Assembly (NCBI GenBank): GCA_046734335.1
Contig: JBKPRA010000015.1
Span: 1 to 19,309, forward strand
Length of the DNA: 19,309 nucleotides
Direction of reading: 5' to 3'
DNA from: DATBLE01 sp046734335
Lineage (GTDB): Bacteria > Actinomycetota > Thermoleophilia > Gaiellales > Gaiellaceae
Of this stretch, positions 9,569-16,184 are shown piece by piece. Below the pieces are notes generated by a model. The model made no database searches and was not told the origin of the DNA. It was given only the letters and a program-made list of their open reading frames with translations. The translations under genes and the position numbers were made by a program. Each line of letters starts with the position of its first letter. Positions within the stretch are counted from its first letter, which is position 1.

Positions 9569-9574
9569 CGGTCG

Positions 9575-10099
9575 GTGGCCAAGTCCGTCGAACGCGACCA
9601 CGTCGACGACTTCCTGGAATCGATCCGGGACCAGCTGCCCGACCTCGATTTCGAGGTCGAGGGGATCGTCGACCGGATCATGGGCCTGAGCCGGCGGATC
9701 AAGCGGATGATGGAGGAGACGTGCGCGGAGCACGACCTGACGTGGGGCGAGTGGAAGGTCCTGGGCTACCTCCACCGCAAGAGTGGCCCGACGCGGCGCG
9801 CCTCTCCAGGCCAGCTCGCTGAGTACCTCGAGCTGTCGAGCGGGGCGATGACGAACCGGCTCGACCGTCTCGAGGAGGCCGGCCTGATCGAGCGTCTGCG
9901 CGACCCCGACGACCGCCGCGGCGTCCAGGTCGAGCTGACGGCTGCCGGGCGGGAGGCATACGAGCAGACGACGAACGCCCAGGCGGAGAAGGAGTCCCTG
10001 GTCGCCTCAGGGCTCAGCGCGCGCGAGAAGAAGGATCTGAACGCCCTCCTCCGCCGGATGATGATCACGTTCGAGGATTTCGAGCGGGCTCGACACTGA
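9575..10099 (+). CDS. MarR-family transcriptional regulator
   Basis: A 174-residue winged-helix repressor. After an N-terminal dimerisation helix region (about 1-52), the DNA-binding domain runs from about 56 to 128: LTWGEWKVLGYLHR, the recognition helix region LAEYLELSSGAMTNRLDRLE and the wing DPDDRRGVQVELT. The C-terminal helix completes the dimer interface. The GTG at 9575 is used because the frame has no earlier sensible start and a -10 hexamer ends 6 nt upstream. The stop overlaps the ABC ATPase start (TGATG). Palindromes just upstream suggest it represses its own operon and releases it on binding a small molecule, probably something the transporter exports; the ligand is unknown. Confidence 0.92.
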   Translation: MAKSVERDHVDDFLESIRDQLPDLDFEVEGIVDRIMGLSRRIKRMMEETCAEHDLTWGEWKVLGYLHRKSGPTRRASPGQLAEYLELSSGAMTNRLDRLEEAGLIERLRDPDDRRGVQVELTAAGREAYEQTTNAQAEKESLVASGLSAREKKDLNALLRRMMITFEDFERARH

Positions 10100-11067
10100 T
10101 GAGCGCGATCCAGGCGCGCGACCTCGTCAGGACGTACAAGACGTCGACGGGGATCTTCCGCAAGCGCGCGGTCGACGTCCAAGCGGTTCGCGGCGTCTCG
10201 TTCGAGGTCGCCGACGGAGAGCTCTTCGGCCTCCTCGGTCCCAATGGTGCGGGCAAGACGACGACGATCAAGATGCTGATCACGCTTCTGATCCCGACGT
10301 CGGGATCGGCGGCAGTGCTGGGATACGACGTGGTCAAGGATGCGCGGGAGGTGCGCAAGCGGATCGGCTACGTCTTCGGCGGCGACCGCGGCCTGTACGA
10401 GCGGCTTTCCGCGCTCGACAACCTCCGCTACTTCGCCGAGCTGTACGCCGTCCCGCCGGCCGAGCAGAAGCGCCGCATCGCCGAGTTGCTCGACCTCGTC
10501 GGACTCGCCGGTCGGGAGAAGGAGCGCGTCGAGGGGTACTCGCGCGGCATGCGCCAGCGACTCCACATCGCGCGCGGCCTGCTTCACGACCCCCCGGTCG
10601 TTTTCCTTGACGAGCCGACGATCGGCGTGGACCCGGTCGGCGCCCGCGAGCTACGGCGGACGATCGCCGGGCTGACGCAGGCCGGCAAGACGGTCCTCTT
10701 GACGACGCACTACATGTTCGAGGCGGACGATCTCTGCGAGCGGATGGCGGTGATCAACAAGGGACAGATCGTCGCCGAGGGGACGCCGTCCGACCTGAAG
10801 GCGCTGGTGGCCGACCGCACCGTGATCGAGATCGAGACCTTCGGCGTCGACGAGGACGCGGTAGAGCGCGTCCGGCATGCGTCCAGCGTCAGCTCCGTGT
10901 CGATCGAGGACCGCGATCAGGCGCAGGTGCTCCACGTCCAGTCACCCGCCGGCACCGAGCTCACGCAGACGCTGATCGGCCTGCTCGGCAACACGAGGAT
11001 CGGCAGGGTCGCCGTCCGCGAACCGACACTCGAGGACGCTTACGTGGCGCTGGTCGGCGAGGCATGA
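10099..11067 (+). CDS. ABC-2 type exporter, ATP-binding protein (DrrA-like)
   Basis: A 322-residue ABC ATPase. Walker A is GPNGAGKT (47-54), the signature is YSRGMRQ (147-153), Walker B is VVFLDE (167-172) with DEPTIGVDP, and the switch His is H204 in LTTHYM. A DrrA-type C-terminal domain (about 225-322) ends in LEDAYVALVG. The usual Q-loop glutamine is missing: the segment reads GYVFGGDRGLYERLS. It probably powers the two permeases that follow to export a drug-like or lipid substrate. Start and stop overlap both neighbours (TGATG and ATGA). Confidence 0.95.
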   Translation: MSAIQARDLVRTYKTSTGIFRKRAVDVQAVRGVSFEVADGELFGLLGPNGAGKTTTIKMLITLLIPTSGSAAVLGYDVVKDAREVRKRIGYVFGGDRGLYERLSALDNLRYFAELYAVPPAEQKRRIAELLDLVGLAGREKERVEGYSRGMRQRLHIARGLLHDPPVVFLDEPTIGVDPVGARELRRTIAGLTQAGKTVLLTTHYMFEADDLCERMAVINKGQIVAEGTPSDLKALVADRTVIEIETFGVDEDAVERVRHASSVSSVSIEDRDQAQVLHVQSPAGTELTQTLIGLLGNTRIGRVAVREPTLEDAYVALVGEA

Positions 11068-11834
11068 GGCGAAACGCCCGCCTGCTCGGAATGGGATGGC
11101 TGTTCCACATCAAGATGCTCAACCGCTCGTCGTTCAACAGCGTGCTGGTCGTGCTCTACCCGCTCTTCTTCGCAACGGTCGCCTTCTTCATGTACCGCGC
11201 CGGGAACCCGGATGCGCTCTTCTACGCCTCGCTCGGCGCCTCGGTGATGGGCATCTGGGGTGCGACCACGACCGCCGCAGCCGGCGCGATGCAGCGTGAG
11301 CGCTGGCACGGGACGCTGGAGCTGCTGGTCGCCGCTCCTGCGCCCTTCGCGCTTGTGCTTCTGCCCGTGACGATCGCGATGTCCACGATCGGCCTGTACT
11401 CGATGACCACGACCCTGCTCTGGGGCCGGGTGCTGTTCGGGATTCGGGTCCACATCGAGCACTGGCTGCTCTTCTGCCTGTCGGTGCCGGCGACCGTGAT
11501 CGCGATCGGAATGCTCGGTTTCCTGCTCGCCGTGTCGTTCGTGCGGTACCGCACCGCCTGGGCACTGGGGAACCTGGTCGAGTACCCGGTCTGGCTGATC
11601 TGCGGCTTCCTCGTCCCGCTCTCGCTCCTTCCGGACTGGGTACGGCCGATCTCCTGGGTGCTCGCACCGACGTGGGGAATGCAGGCGATCCGCGAGTCGG
11701 CGCAGGGCGGGACCCCGCTCCCCGACCTGCTCGTCTGCCTCGGCCTGGGCGCCGTCTACACGACGATCGGCGTGCTCGTCGTCGACCACATGCTTCGCGC
11801 TGCCCGCGCAAGAGCCGTGCTCTCACTCACGTGA
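11064..11834 (+). CDS. ABC-2 type permease, first subunit
   Basis: A 256-residue membrane protein with about six predicted hydrophobic segments, beginning near SVLVVLYPLFFATVAFFMY. The cytosolic loop QRERWHGTLELLVAAP is typical of ABC-2 permeases. The ATG at 11064 overlaps the ATPase stop by 4 nt (ATGA). It presumably pairs with the next gene to form a heterodimeric pore driven by the upstream ATPase. Substrate unknown. Confidence 0.9.
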   Translation: MRRNARLLGMGWLFHIKMLNRSSFNSVLVVLYPLFFATVAFFMYRAGNPDALFYASLGASVMGIWGATTTAAAGAMQRERWHGTLELLVAAPAPFALVLLPVTIAMSTIGLYSMTTTLLWGRVLFGIRVHIEHWLLFCLSVPATVIAIGMLGFLLAVSFVRYRTAWALGNLVEYPVWLICGFLVPLSLLPDWVRPISWVLAPTWGMQAIRESAQGGTPLPDLLVCLGLGAVYTTIGVLVVDHMLRAARARAVLSLT

Positions 11835-12616
11835 GCAGTCTGCGCATCTTCTTCGTCGGCGGCCTGCTCAGCTTCCGCGCGCTGTTCGGCTGGCTGTCGC
11901 CGTGGATCCTGATCCCGACCTACGTGATCGCGCCCATCTTCCAGATCCTGCTCTTCGTCTACATCGGCCGCGCGTCTCAGACCCAGTCCGACGAGTTCTA
12001 CGTGATCGGCAACGCACTCCAGTACGCGGCCATCCCATGCATCTTCGCGATGACGAACACGATCGCCGGCGAGCGGTCCCAAAACACGCTCGGAGCGGTG
12101 CTTGCAACGCCGGCGAAGCGGATCCCGCTGTTCCTCGGCCGCTCGATGCCGGTGATCGTCAACGGGTTCTTCGTCGCCTGCTTCGCCCTCGTCGTCGGCG
12201 GGCTGATCGTCGGGATCAGCGTGCCGGGCCGGTCGGTGCCGGGTATCACGCTGGCGATTCTGGTCGCCGCGTTCGCCTGCACCGGGCTCGGCCTGACGAC
12301 CGCGGCGGTCGGGCTGCTCGCACGCGACACCGCCACGCTCTCGAACATCGTGTTCGGGATCCTGCTCATCTTCACAGGAGCGAACGTCGCACTGAGCGAC
12401 CTCCCCGGCTGGATGTCGACGATCGCCCAGGGACTGCCGCTGACGCACGGAATCGAGGCGGCGCGGAAGCTCGCCGACGGCTGGTCGTTCTCGAGCGTCG
12501 CAGGTTTGCTCGCAGCGGAAGCGCTGATCGGCGTCGTCTGGGGCGTGATCGGCTACACCGCGATCCGTGGACTCGAGTGGCTCAGCCGGATCCACGCGAC
12601 CCTGGAACGGGCGTAG
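11831..12616 (+). CDS. ABC-2 type permease, second subunit
   Basis: A 261-residue membrane protein with about six hydrophobic segments. The motif GERSQNTLGAVLATPAKR in the first cytosolic loop corresponds to the RERWHGTLELLVAAP loop of its partner, so the two are paralogs. I chose GTG at 11831 (GTGA overlap with the previous stop) rather than an earlier start in the same frame inside the upstream permease gene, because only the later part has membrane character. Last gene of the marR-ABC operon. No clear terminator is seen in the following 59 nt, only a weak GC hairpin. Confidence 0.9.
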   Translation: MSSLRIFFVGGLLSFRALFGWLSPWILIPTYVIAPIFQILLFVYIGRASQTQSDEFYVIGNALQYAAIPCIFAMTNTIAGERSQNTLGAVLATPAKRIPLFLGRSMPVIVNGFFVACFALVVGGLIVGISVPGRSVPGITLAILVAAFACTGLGLTTAAVGLLARDTATLSNIVFGILLIFTGANVALSDLPGWMSTIAQGLPLTHGIEAARKLADGWSFSSVAGLLAAEALIGVVWGVIGYTAIRGLEWLSRIHATLERA

Positions 12617-12675
12617 CGGCCTGCGCTTGTTCCTCGATGAGTCGGCGCGCCACGCCGGCGACCTTCTGAAGCAGC

Positions 12676-13521
12676 TCACGCCTGCAGGGCGCTGACGACG
12701 GCGACGCCGACGGCGATCACGACCACACCGGCCACGCCCACGCGCGTCAGGCGCTCCTTGAAGAACACGGCAGCTCCGACCGCCGCGAGCGCGGCGAACT
12801 GGGACGCAAGCACGGCCGCGATCGCAATCCCGTGCCGGGCGCCGACGGCGTAGGAGACGAACCCCGCGACCTCGGCGAGCCCCGACGCGACGACGAACGG
12901 CACCGCCTTCCGGGTCAGCAGCAGGCGGCCCGAGAGCGCGAGCGGGACCGTCACGAAGACGACACCGAGGAGGCGCGGCGGCAGCACTGCCCAGGCGATC
13001 GGCAGGTCGAGGCTCGCGCGACCTGTGGCGTAGAGCCCCGCGCCGAATGCCAGAGCCGCTGCAAGCGCAAGCAGGGCCGCGCGGGGATCATCGTGCCCTG
13101 CCTCCTCCGGCTCCGCCGGACGTGCAGCCAGGACGACCCCGGCAGCGACGATGATGAGCGCGAACGCCGTCCACACGCCGAGCGTCTCGCCGGCGACCAC
13201 GGCGATGACTGCAGCGACTGCCCCTTCCGTCGACGAAATCGGCGCGATCACCCCGACCTTCCCGATCCGCAGGGCGGTGTAGACGAGCAGCAGGCCGGCG
13301 ATATTGCCGAAGCCGGCAATCGCGAGCCAGGTCATTGCACCGCGGTCGAGCCCCCCCGGCCGCCCCTGGACGAGCGCCACGGGACCGACCACCAGCAGAC
13401 CGGTCAGCATTACCCAGGCGAGCGTCGACCACGAGCCGATCAGCGGGCTGGCGCGCGACGCAGTCAGCATCGTCGTCGCCCAGGCGACTGCTGCGCCCAG
13501 TCCGCCGAGAACCGCGATCAC
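12676..13521 (-). CDS. DMT superfamily permease (EamA domains)
   Basis: A 281-residue integral membrane protein with about ten hydrophobic segments in two EamA-like halves (about 1-132 and 145-281). Features include the small-residue-rich first helix (GGLGAAVAWATTMLTA), STEGAVAAVIAVVAGE at the end of the first repeat and the matching VLASQFAALAAVGAAVFFKERLT of the second. Such proteins export or import metabolites or amino acids; the substrate cannot be read from the sequence. GTG start at 13521 with GGAG 6 nt upstream. Divergent from the thioesterase gene, sharing a pair of palindromic operators, so the two are probably co-regulated. Convergent with the ABC operon, 59 nt apart. Confidence 0.9.
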   Translation of the reverse strand: MIAVLGGLGAAVAWATTMLTASRASPLIGSWSTLAWVMLTGLLVVGPVALVQGRPGGLDRGAMTWLAIAGFGNIAGLLLVYTALRIGKVGVIAPISSTEGAVAAVIAVVAGETLGVWTAFALIIVAAGVVLAARPAEPEEAGHDDPRAALLALAAALAFGAGLYATGRASLDLPIAWAVLPPRLLGVVFVTVPLALSGRLLLTRKAVPFVVASGLAEVAGFVSYAVGARHGIAIAAVLASQFAALAAVGAAVFFKERLTRVGVAGVVVIAVGVAVVSALQA

Positions 13522-13537
13522 TGCCCGCTCCGAACAC

Positions 13538-13552
13538 GTAACACCGTGTTAC
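13538..13552. promoter_or_regulatory. Palindromic operator, copy 1 (DMT permease side)
   Basis: GTAACACCGTGTTAC: perfect 7-bp arms around a single central base, starting 16 bp upstream of the DMT permease GTG. Same sequence as copy 2 except for the central base. Size and symmetry fit a TetR-family site; the regulator is not in the window. Confidence 0.7.
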
Positions 13553-13591
13553 AGGCCCTCCGGGGCGCCCGGGAACGCCCGTCGACAGCAA

Positions 13592-13606
13592 GTAACACTG
13601 TGTTAC
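13592..13606. promoter_or_regulatory. Palindromic operator, copy 2 (thioesterase side)
   Basis: GTAACACTGTGTTAC: perfect 7-bp arms around one base, ending 8 nt before the thioesterase ATG and 54 bp centre to centre from copy 1. At this distance it would cover the core promoter or ribosome entry site, so a repressor is more likely than an activator (inference). Confidence 0.7.
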
Positions 13607-13614
13607 AAGGTCGC

Positions 13615-13998
13615 ATGGCGTCCTTTCCGCACGTTCGCCGCGAGCGCATCCGTTTTCGTGACTGCGATCAGATGGGCCACGTGAACAACGCCGTGTACTC
13701 GACCTTCCTCGAGGAGGCGCGGATCGAGGTGCTCGGCGGGCTGGCCGATTTCATCCTGGCGCGGGTCGAGATCGACTTCCGGTCCGAGCTGCACGCAGGC
13801 GAGGAGATCGAGGTGCGGACCCGCTGCTCCCGGATCGGGACGAAGAGCTTCGAGCTCGAGCACGAGATCCACGCCGAAGGGCGACTCGCGGCCGAAGCCA
13901 AGAGCGTTCTCGTCGGCTACGACTACGAGCGCGGGCAGAGCGTGCCCCTCTCCGCGGAGCTGAAGGAGCGCCTCAGCGGCTCTCGAGCATCGGCTTGA
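13615..13998 (+). CDS. Acyl-CoA thioesterase, hotdog fold (4HBT-like)
   Basis: A 127-residue single hotdog-domain protein. The active-site loop reads RFRDCDQMGHVNNAVY; the second Asp (D18) is in the position of the catalytic carboxylate of the 4-hydroxybenzoyl-CoA thioesterase/YbgC group. Then comes the central helix (FLEEARIEVL) and strands such as RVEIDFRSELHAGEEIEV and GTKSFELEHEI. It likely hydrolyses an acyl-CoA in the cytoplasm; the chain type is unknown. The ATG at 13615 has a short AAGG SD; the longer open frame upstream runs antisense to the DMT gene and is not real. Its last 26 nt overlap the 3' end of the convergent oxidoreductase gene. Confidence 0.9.
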   Translation: MASFPHVRRERIRFRDCDQMGHVNNAVYSTFLEEARIEVLGGLADFILARVEIDFRSELHAGEEIEVRTRCSRIGTKSFELEHEIHAEGRLAAEAKSVLVGYDYERGQSVPLSAELKERLSGSRASA

Positions 13999-14905
13999 CC
14001 TCGGTCGCGAGACGTTCGAGCGTCTCGTGGTCGAAGGGAGCCGGGCAGTCGACGTAGACGTGCTCGAAGCCGAGGTCGAGGTAGGGCGCCCACTGCTCGG
14101 CGACCAGCTCGGGCGGCCCTTGTAGCTCCACCGAGTTGCGCCACTCGGGCAGCGTGTTCCGCTCCGCCCAGGCGGCCGCGACGTTCCTGGCCTCCTCGAC
14201 CGTGTCTCGGATGATCGGGGTCCCGCCCTGCACCGTGCGCTCGATCTCGGACTCGTCGCGACCGACCTCCTCGCACCAGCGCCGGAGCACAGAGTCCTTG
14301 TGCTTGACCCGCTCGAGGTCGCCGCCGGTGTTCCAGGCGTCGGCGTACTTGGCCACCGTGTGGAGCGTCTTCCGCTCGCCGCTGCCGCCGATCATGATCG
14401 GCAGCCTGTCCTGAATCGGCGGCGGGTTGTTCAGCACGTCCTTGGCCTGGTAGAAGCGGCCGCGCGCCGACGCCGGGCCGCCGGGGAGCATCGCGCGCAT
14501 CAGTTCGACCGCCTCGTCGAACCAGTCGAGCCGTTCGCCGAAGCCCGAGCCGAACTCGATCCCGAACGCAGTGTGCTCGGTATCGAACCAGGCGCCGCCG
14601 ATGCCCAGGTACATCCGACCGCCGCTCATGTGGTCGAGAGTCGTGACCGTCTTCACCACCAGCGCCGGGTTCCGGAAGGTGTTCGCGCCGACCATCAGCC
14701 CGAGCCGCACGTTCTCGGTGTGCGCGGCCCAGCCGGCCAGCGTCAGATACCCCTCGAACATCGGCCCTGCGGGGTCGCCCACGATCGGGTAGAGGTGATC
14801 CCACGTCCACAACGAGTCGTAGCCGGCCCGGTCGACGAGCTCGCCGGTCTCGCGGAGCGACTGCCAGTCGGTGTATTGCGGCCAGACGAGGGCGCCGAGC
14901 TTCAC
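13973..14905 (-). CDS. LLM-class F420-dependent oxidoreductase (luciferase-like)
   Basis: A 310-residue TIM-barrel enzyme of the bacterial luciferase-like family, predicted to use coenzyme F420 rather than FMN, judged from similarity to actinobacterial members. It shows KLGALVWPQYTDWQSL, then GYDSLWTWDHLYPI, NVRLGLMVGANTFRNPALV, TLDHMSGGRMYLGIGGAWF and PIMIGGSGERKTL. The substrate is unknown. I chose GTG at 14905, which has a GAGGA/GGGG SD and gives the usual barrel start; the frame is open to 15160, but that part is non-coding and overlaps the leader of the next operon. Convergent 26-nt overlap with the thioesterase gene. Confidence 0.9.
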   Translation of the reverse strand: MKLGALVWPQYTDWQSLRETGELVDRAGYDSLWTWDHLYPIVGDPAGPMFEGYLTLAGWAAHTENVRLGLMVGANTFRNPALVVKTVTTLDHMSGGRMYLGIGGAWFDTEHTAFGIEFGSGFGERLDWFDEAVELMRAMLPGGPASARGRFYQAKDVLNNPPPIQDRLPIMIGGSGERKTLHTVAKYADAWNTGGDLERVKHKDSVLRRWCEEVGRDESEIERTVQGGTPIIRDTVEEARNVAAAWAERNTLPEWRNSVELQGPPELVAEQWAPYLDLGFEHVYVDCPAPFDHETLERLATEVKPMLESR

Positions 14906-15174
14906 CGCCCCATCCTCACACACGGCGGGGCCGAGGCCGCCGATCCACCGAACGGGGTACCTCGAACGGTTCACTCTTCCGGGGGATAAGACGGGCCCGA
15001 CTGCGGCCGATTCCTGTTGCAGCCAGGAAGAAATCGAGCCGGTCGAGCGCTCGCATTTGCGATCTCGACGACATACCGCCTTGTGACTCGCCGCCCGGCG
15101 CCTGGCTCGGTGGCACACCGCATGTCCACTCGCCGACCGGCGAGCGGAAGCCTTGAACAAGGAGGAAGTTGCAG
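14906..15174 (+). promoter_or_regulatory. Divergent intergenic region with a run of hairpins before the secreted-protein operon
   Basis: A 269-nt gap without a credible gene; it must hold promoters for both the oxidoreductase and the secreted-protein operon, but none is clear. On the plus strand it can form several hairpins: 15008-15036, 15042-15069 (GTCGAG/CTCGAC with inner TCGC/GCGA), 15108-15120 (CGGTG/CACCG), 15129-15144 (CTCGCC/GGCGAG) and 15151-15162 (CCTT/AAGG), the last overlapping the GGAGG SD at 15161-15165. I could not match it to a known riboswitch. Confidence 0.35.
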
Positions 15175-15615
15175 ATGGCGAAGTACGCTACGAAGAAGCG
15201 CGTGATCGTGGTTGCGGTCGCCGCTTTGACGATCGGGCTCGGCGCAAGCGCGTTCGCATACTTCACGAGCACCGGTAGCGGAACGGGCTCGGCGACAGTC
15301 GGAACCTCGACCGCAGTTCAGCTGAGCAGTCCCTCGGTAGGCCCCCTGTATCCGGGAGGCGCAGACGTTCCGGTCACCGTCTCGGTTCACAACCCCGGGG
15401 GCGGGAATGAGTACGTGAACCAGATCACGGGCAGCGTCGCCACCAGCGGTAGCTGCCTCGGGACATGGTTCGTCGTCGATCCCATCAACTACGCCGCCGA
15501 AGTGGCGCACGGCGCTACCAACAGCGCGTCGACGAACGTCCGGATGCTCAACGTGAACGCGAGCCAGGACGCCTGCCAGGGCCAGACCCTGACGATCAAC
15601 TGGTCGAGCAACTAG
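15175..15615 (+). CDS. Secreted SipW/TasA-type protein with LYPGG domain (first subunit)
   Basis: A 146-residue exported protein of no named family. A Lys/Arg-rich N-terminus and hydrophobic segment (about residues 9-28) end in ASAFAYFTSTGSGTGSATVG. This resembles the signal region of SipW-processed TasA/camelysin-like proteins, with cleavage expected around the Ala before Tyr29. The mature part is a predicted beta-sandwich domain with LYPGG (58-62), Cys94 and RMLNVNASQDAC (Cys134), a probable disulfide. The ATG at 15175 has GGAGG 9 nt upstream; a TTG at 15169 is too close to that SD. A stem-loop follows the stop, so this gene may be expressed above those downstream, as for a major fibre subunit (inference). 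Confidence 0.85.
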   Translation: MAKYATKKRVIVVAVAALTIGLGASAFAYFTSTGSGTGSATVGTSTAVQLSSPSVGPLYPGGADVPVTVSVHNPGGGNEYVNQITGSVATSGSCLGTWFVVDPINYAAEVAHGATNSASTNVRMLNVNASQDACQGQTLTINWSSN

Positions 15616-15629
15616 CGACCAACCCGCGC

Positions 15630-15657
15630 CGGAGGGCTCGCCCGTTCGGGCCCTCCG
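15630..15657 (+). terminator. Stem-loop after the first secreted-protein gene (terminator-like)
   Basis: Arms 15630-15637 and 15650-15657 are exact 8-bp reverse complements (CGGAGGGC/GCCCTCCG) around a 12-nt loop that can form an inner CCCG/CGGG stem. It begins 15 nt after the stop codon. No U-tract follows, so termination may be partial; it could instead protect the upstream message. Confidence 0.5.
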
Positions 15658-15689
15658 TCGCATCGGTCGGGGCCAGCTGAGAACTGATC

Positions 15690-16184
15690 ATGAGGCGGAG
15701 GATCATGAACAGGAAGACGCTGCTCGCGGTCCTGGCTGCGGCTGCAACGGCGCTCACTCTGTCGAGCGGCGCTATCGCCTACTACTCCTCGGCAGGGCAC
15801 GGAAGCGGCAGCGCCTCCGTGGCGTCCCCAGACCCGCTGTCGATCGCAGCCGGGGCGCCGACCACCAACCTCCTCTACCCCGGCGGATCGGGCGAGGTCG
15901 ACGCGACCGTCTCGAACCCGAATCCCTTCCCGGTTCGGATCAACTCGCTCGTCCTGGGTAGCGGCGGAATCGGCGTCGACTCGGCGCACTCCGGATGCGA
16001 CGCCTCCGCCCTCCACTTCACCGGCCAGTCGAACGGCGGCGCCGGCTGGGACGTCCCGGCGAAGGTCGGGGCGACCGATGGGACGCTCGACCTCACGCTC
16101 GCCGGCGCGATCAGCATGGATCTCTCTGCCGCGAACGCGTGCCAGGGCGCAACCTTCACGGTCTCCCTGGAGACGGGCCCGTGA
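15690..16184 (+). CDS. Secreted SipW/TasA-type protein with LYPGG domain (second subunit)
   Basis: A 164-residue paralog of the previous product. The N-terminus (RRRIMNRKTLL) and hydrophobic segment (about 10-30) end in GAIAYYSSAGHGSGSASV, the same pattern as the first protein. Then come LLYPGG (61-66), NPNPFPVRI, Cys103 and ISMDLSAANAC (Cys151), with the protein ending 13 residues later. Start uncertain: ATG 15690 has a weak SD, while ATG 15705 (5 residues shorter) has GGAGG only 3 nt away. The stop overlaps the next start as GTGA, so it is coupled to the third gene. Function unknown; a fibre or surface-layer subunit is the best guess. Confidence 0.82.
   Translation: MRRRIMNRKTLLAVLAAAATALTLSSGAIAYYSSAGHGSGSASVASPDPLSIAAGAPTTNLLYPGGSGEVDATVSNPNPFPVRINSLVLGSGGIGVDSAHSGCDASALHFTGQSNGGAGWDVPAKVGATDGTLDLTLAGAISMDLSAANACQGATFTVSLETGP

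Noticed and set aside
12600..12675. A short minus-strand peptide fragment (ELLQKVAGVARRLIEEQ) after the DMT gene
   Set aside because: It looks protein-like but has no start codon or SD of its own and is in a different frame from the DMT gene; too short to support a gene or a frameshifted tail.
12832..13614. N-terminal extension of the thioesterase frame
   Set aside because: The extra 261 codons run antisense to the DMT permease gene; the hotdog domain starts normally at the ATG 13615.
14906..15160. N-terminal extension of the LLM oxidoreductase frame
   Set aside because: The extension is Arg/Ser-rich without family similarity; GTG 14905 has an SD and gives the normal barrel N-terminus.
14906..15174. 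A c-di-GMP or other known riboswitch before the secreted operon
   Set aside because: The conserved cores I know for c-di-GMP-I and c-di-AMP switches are not visible; only generic hairpins are seen.
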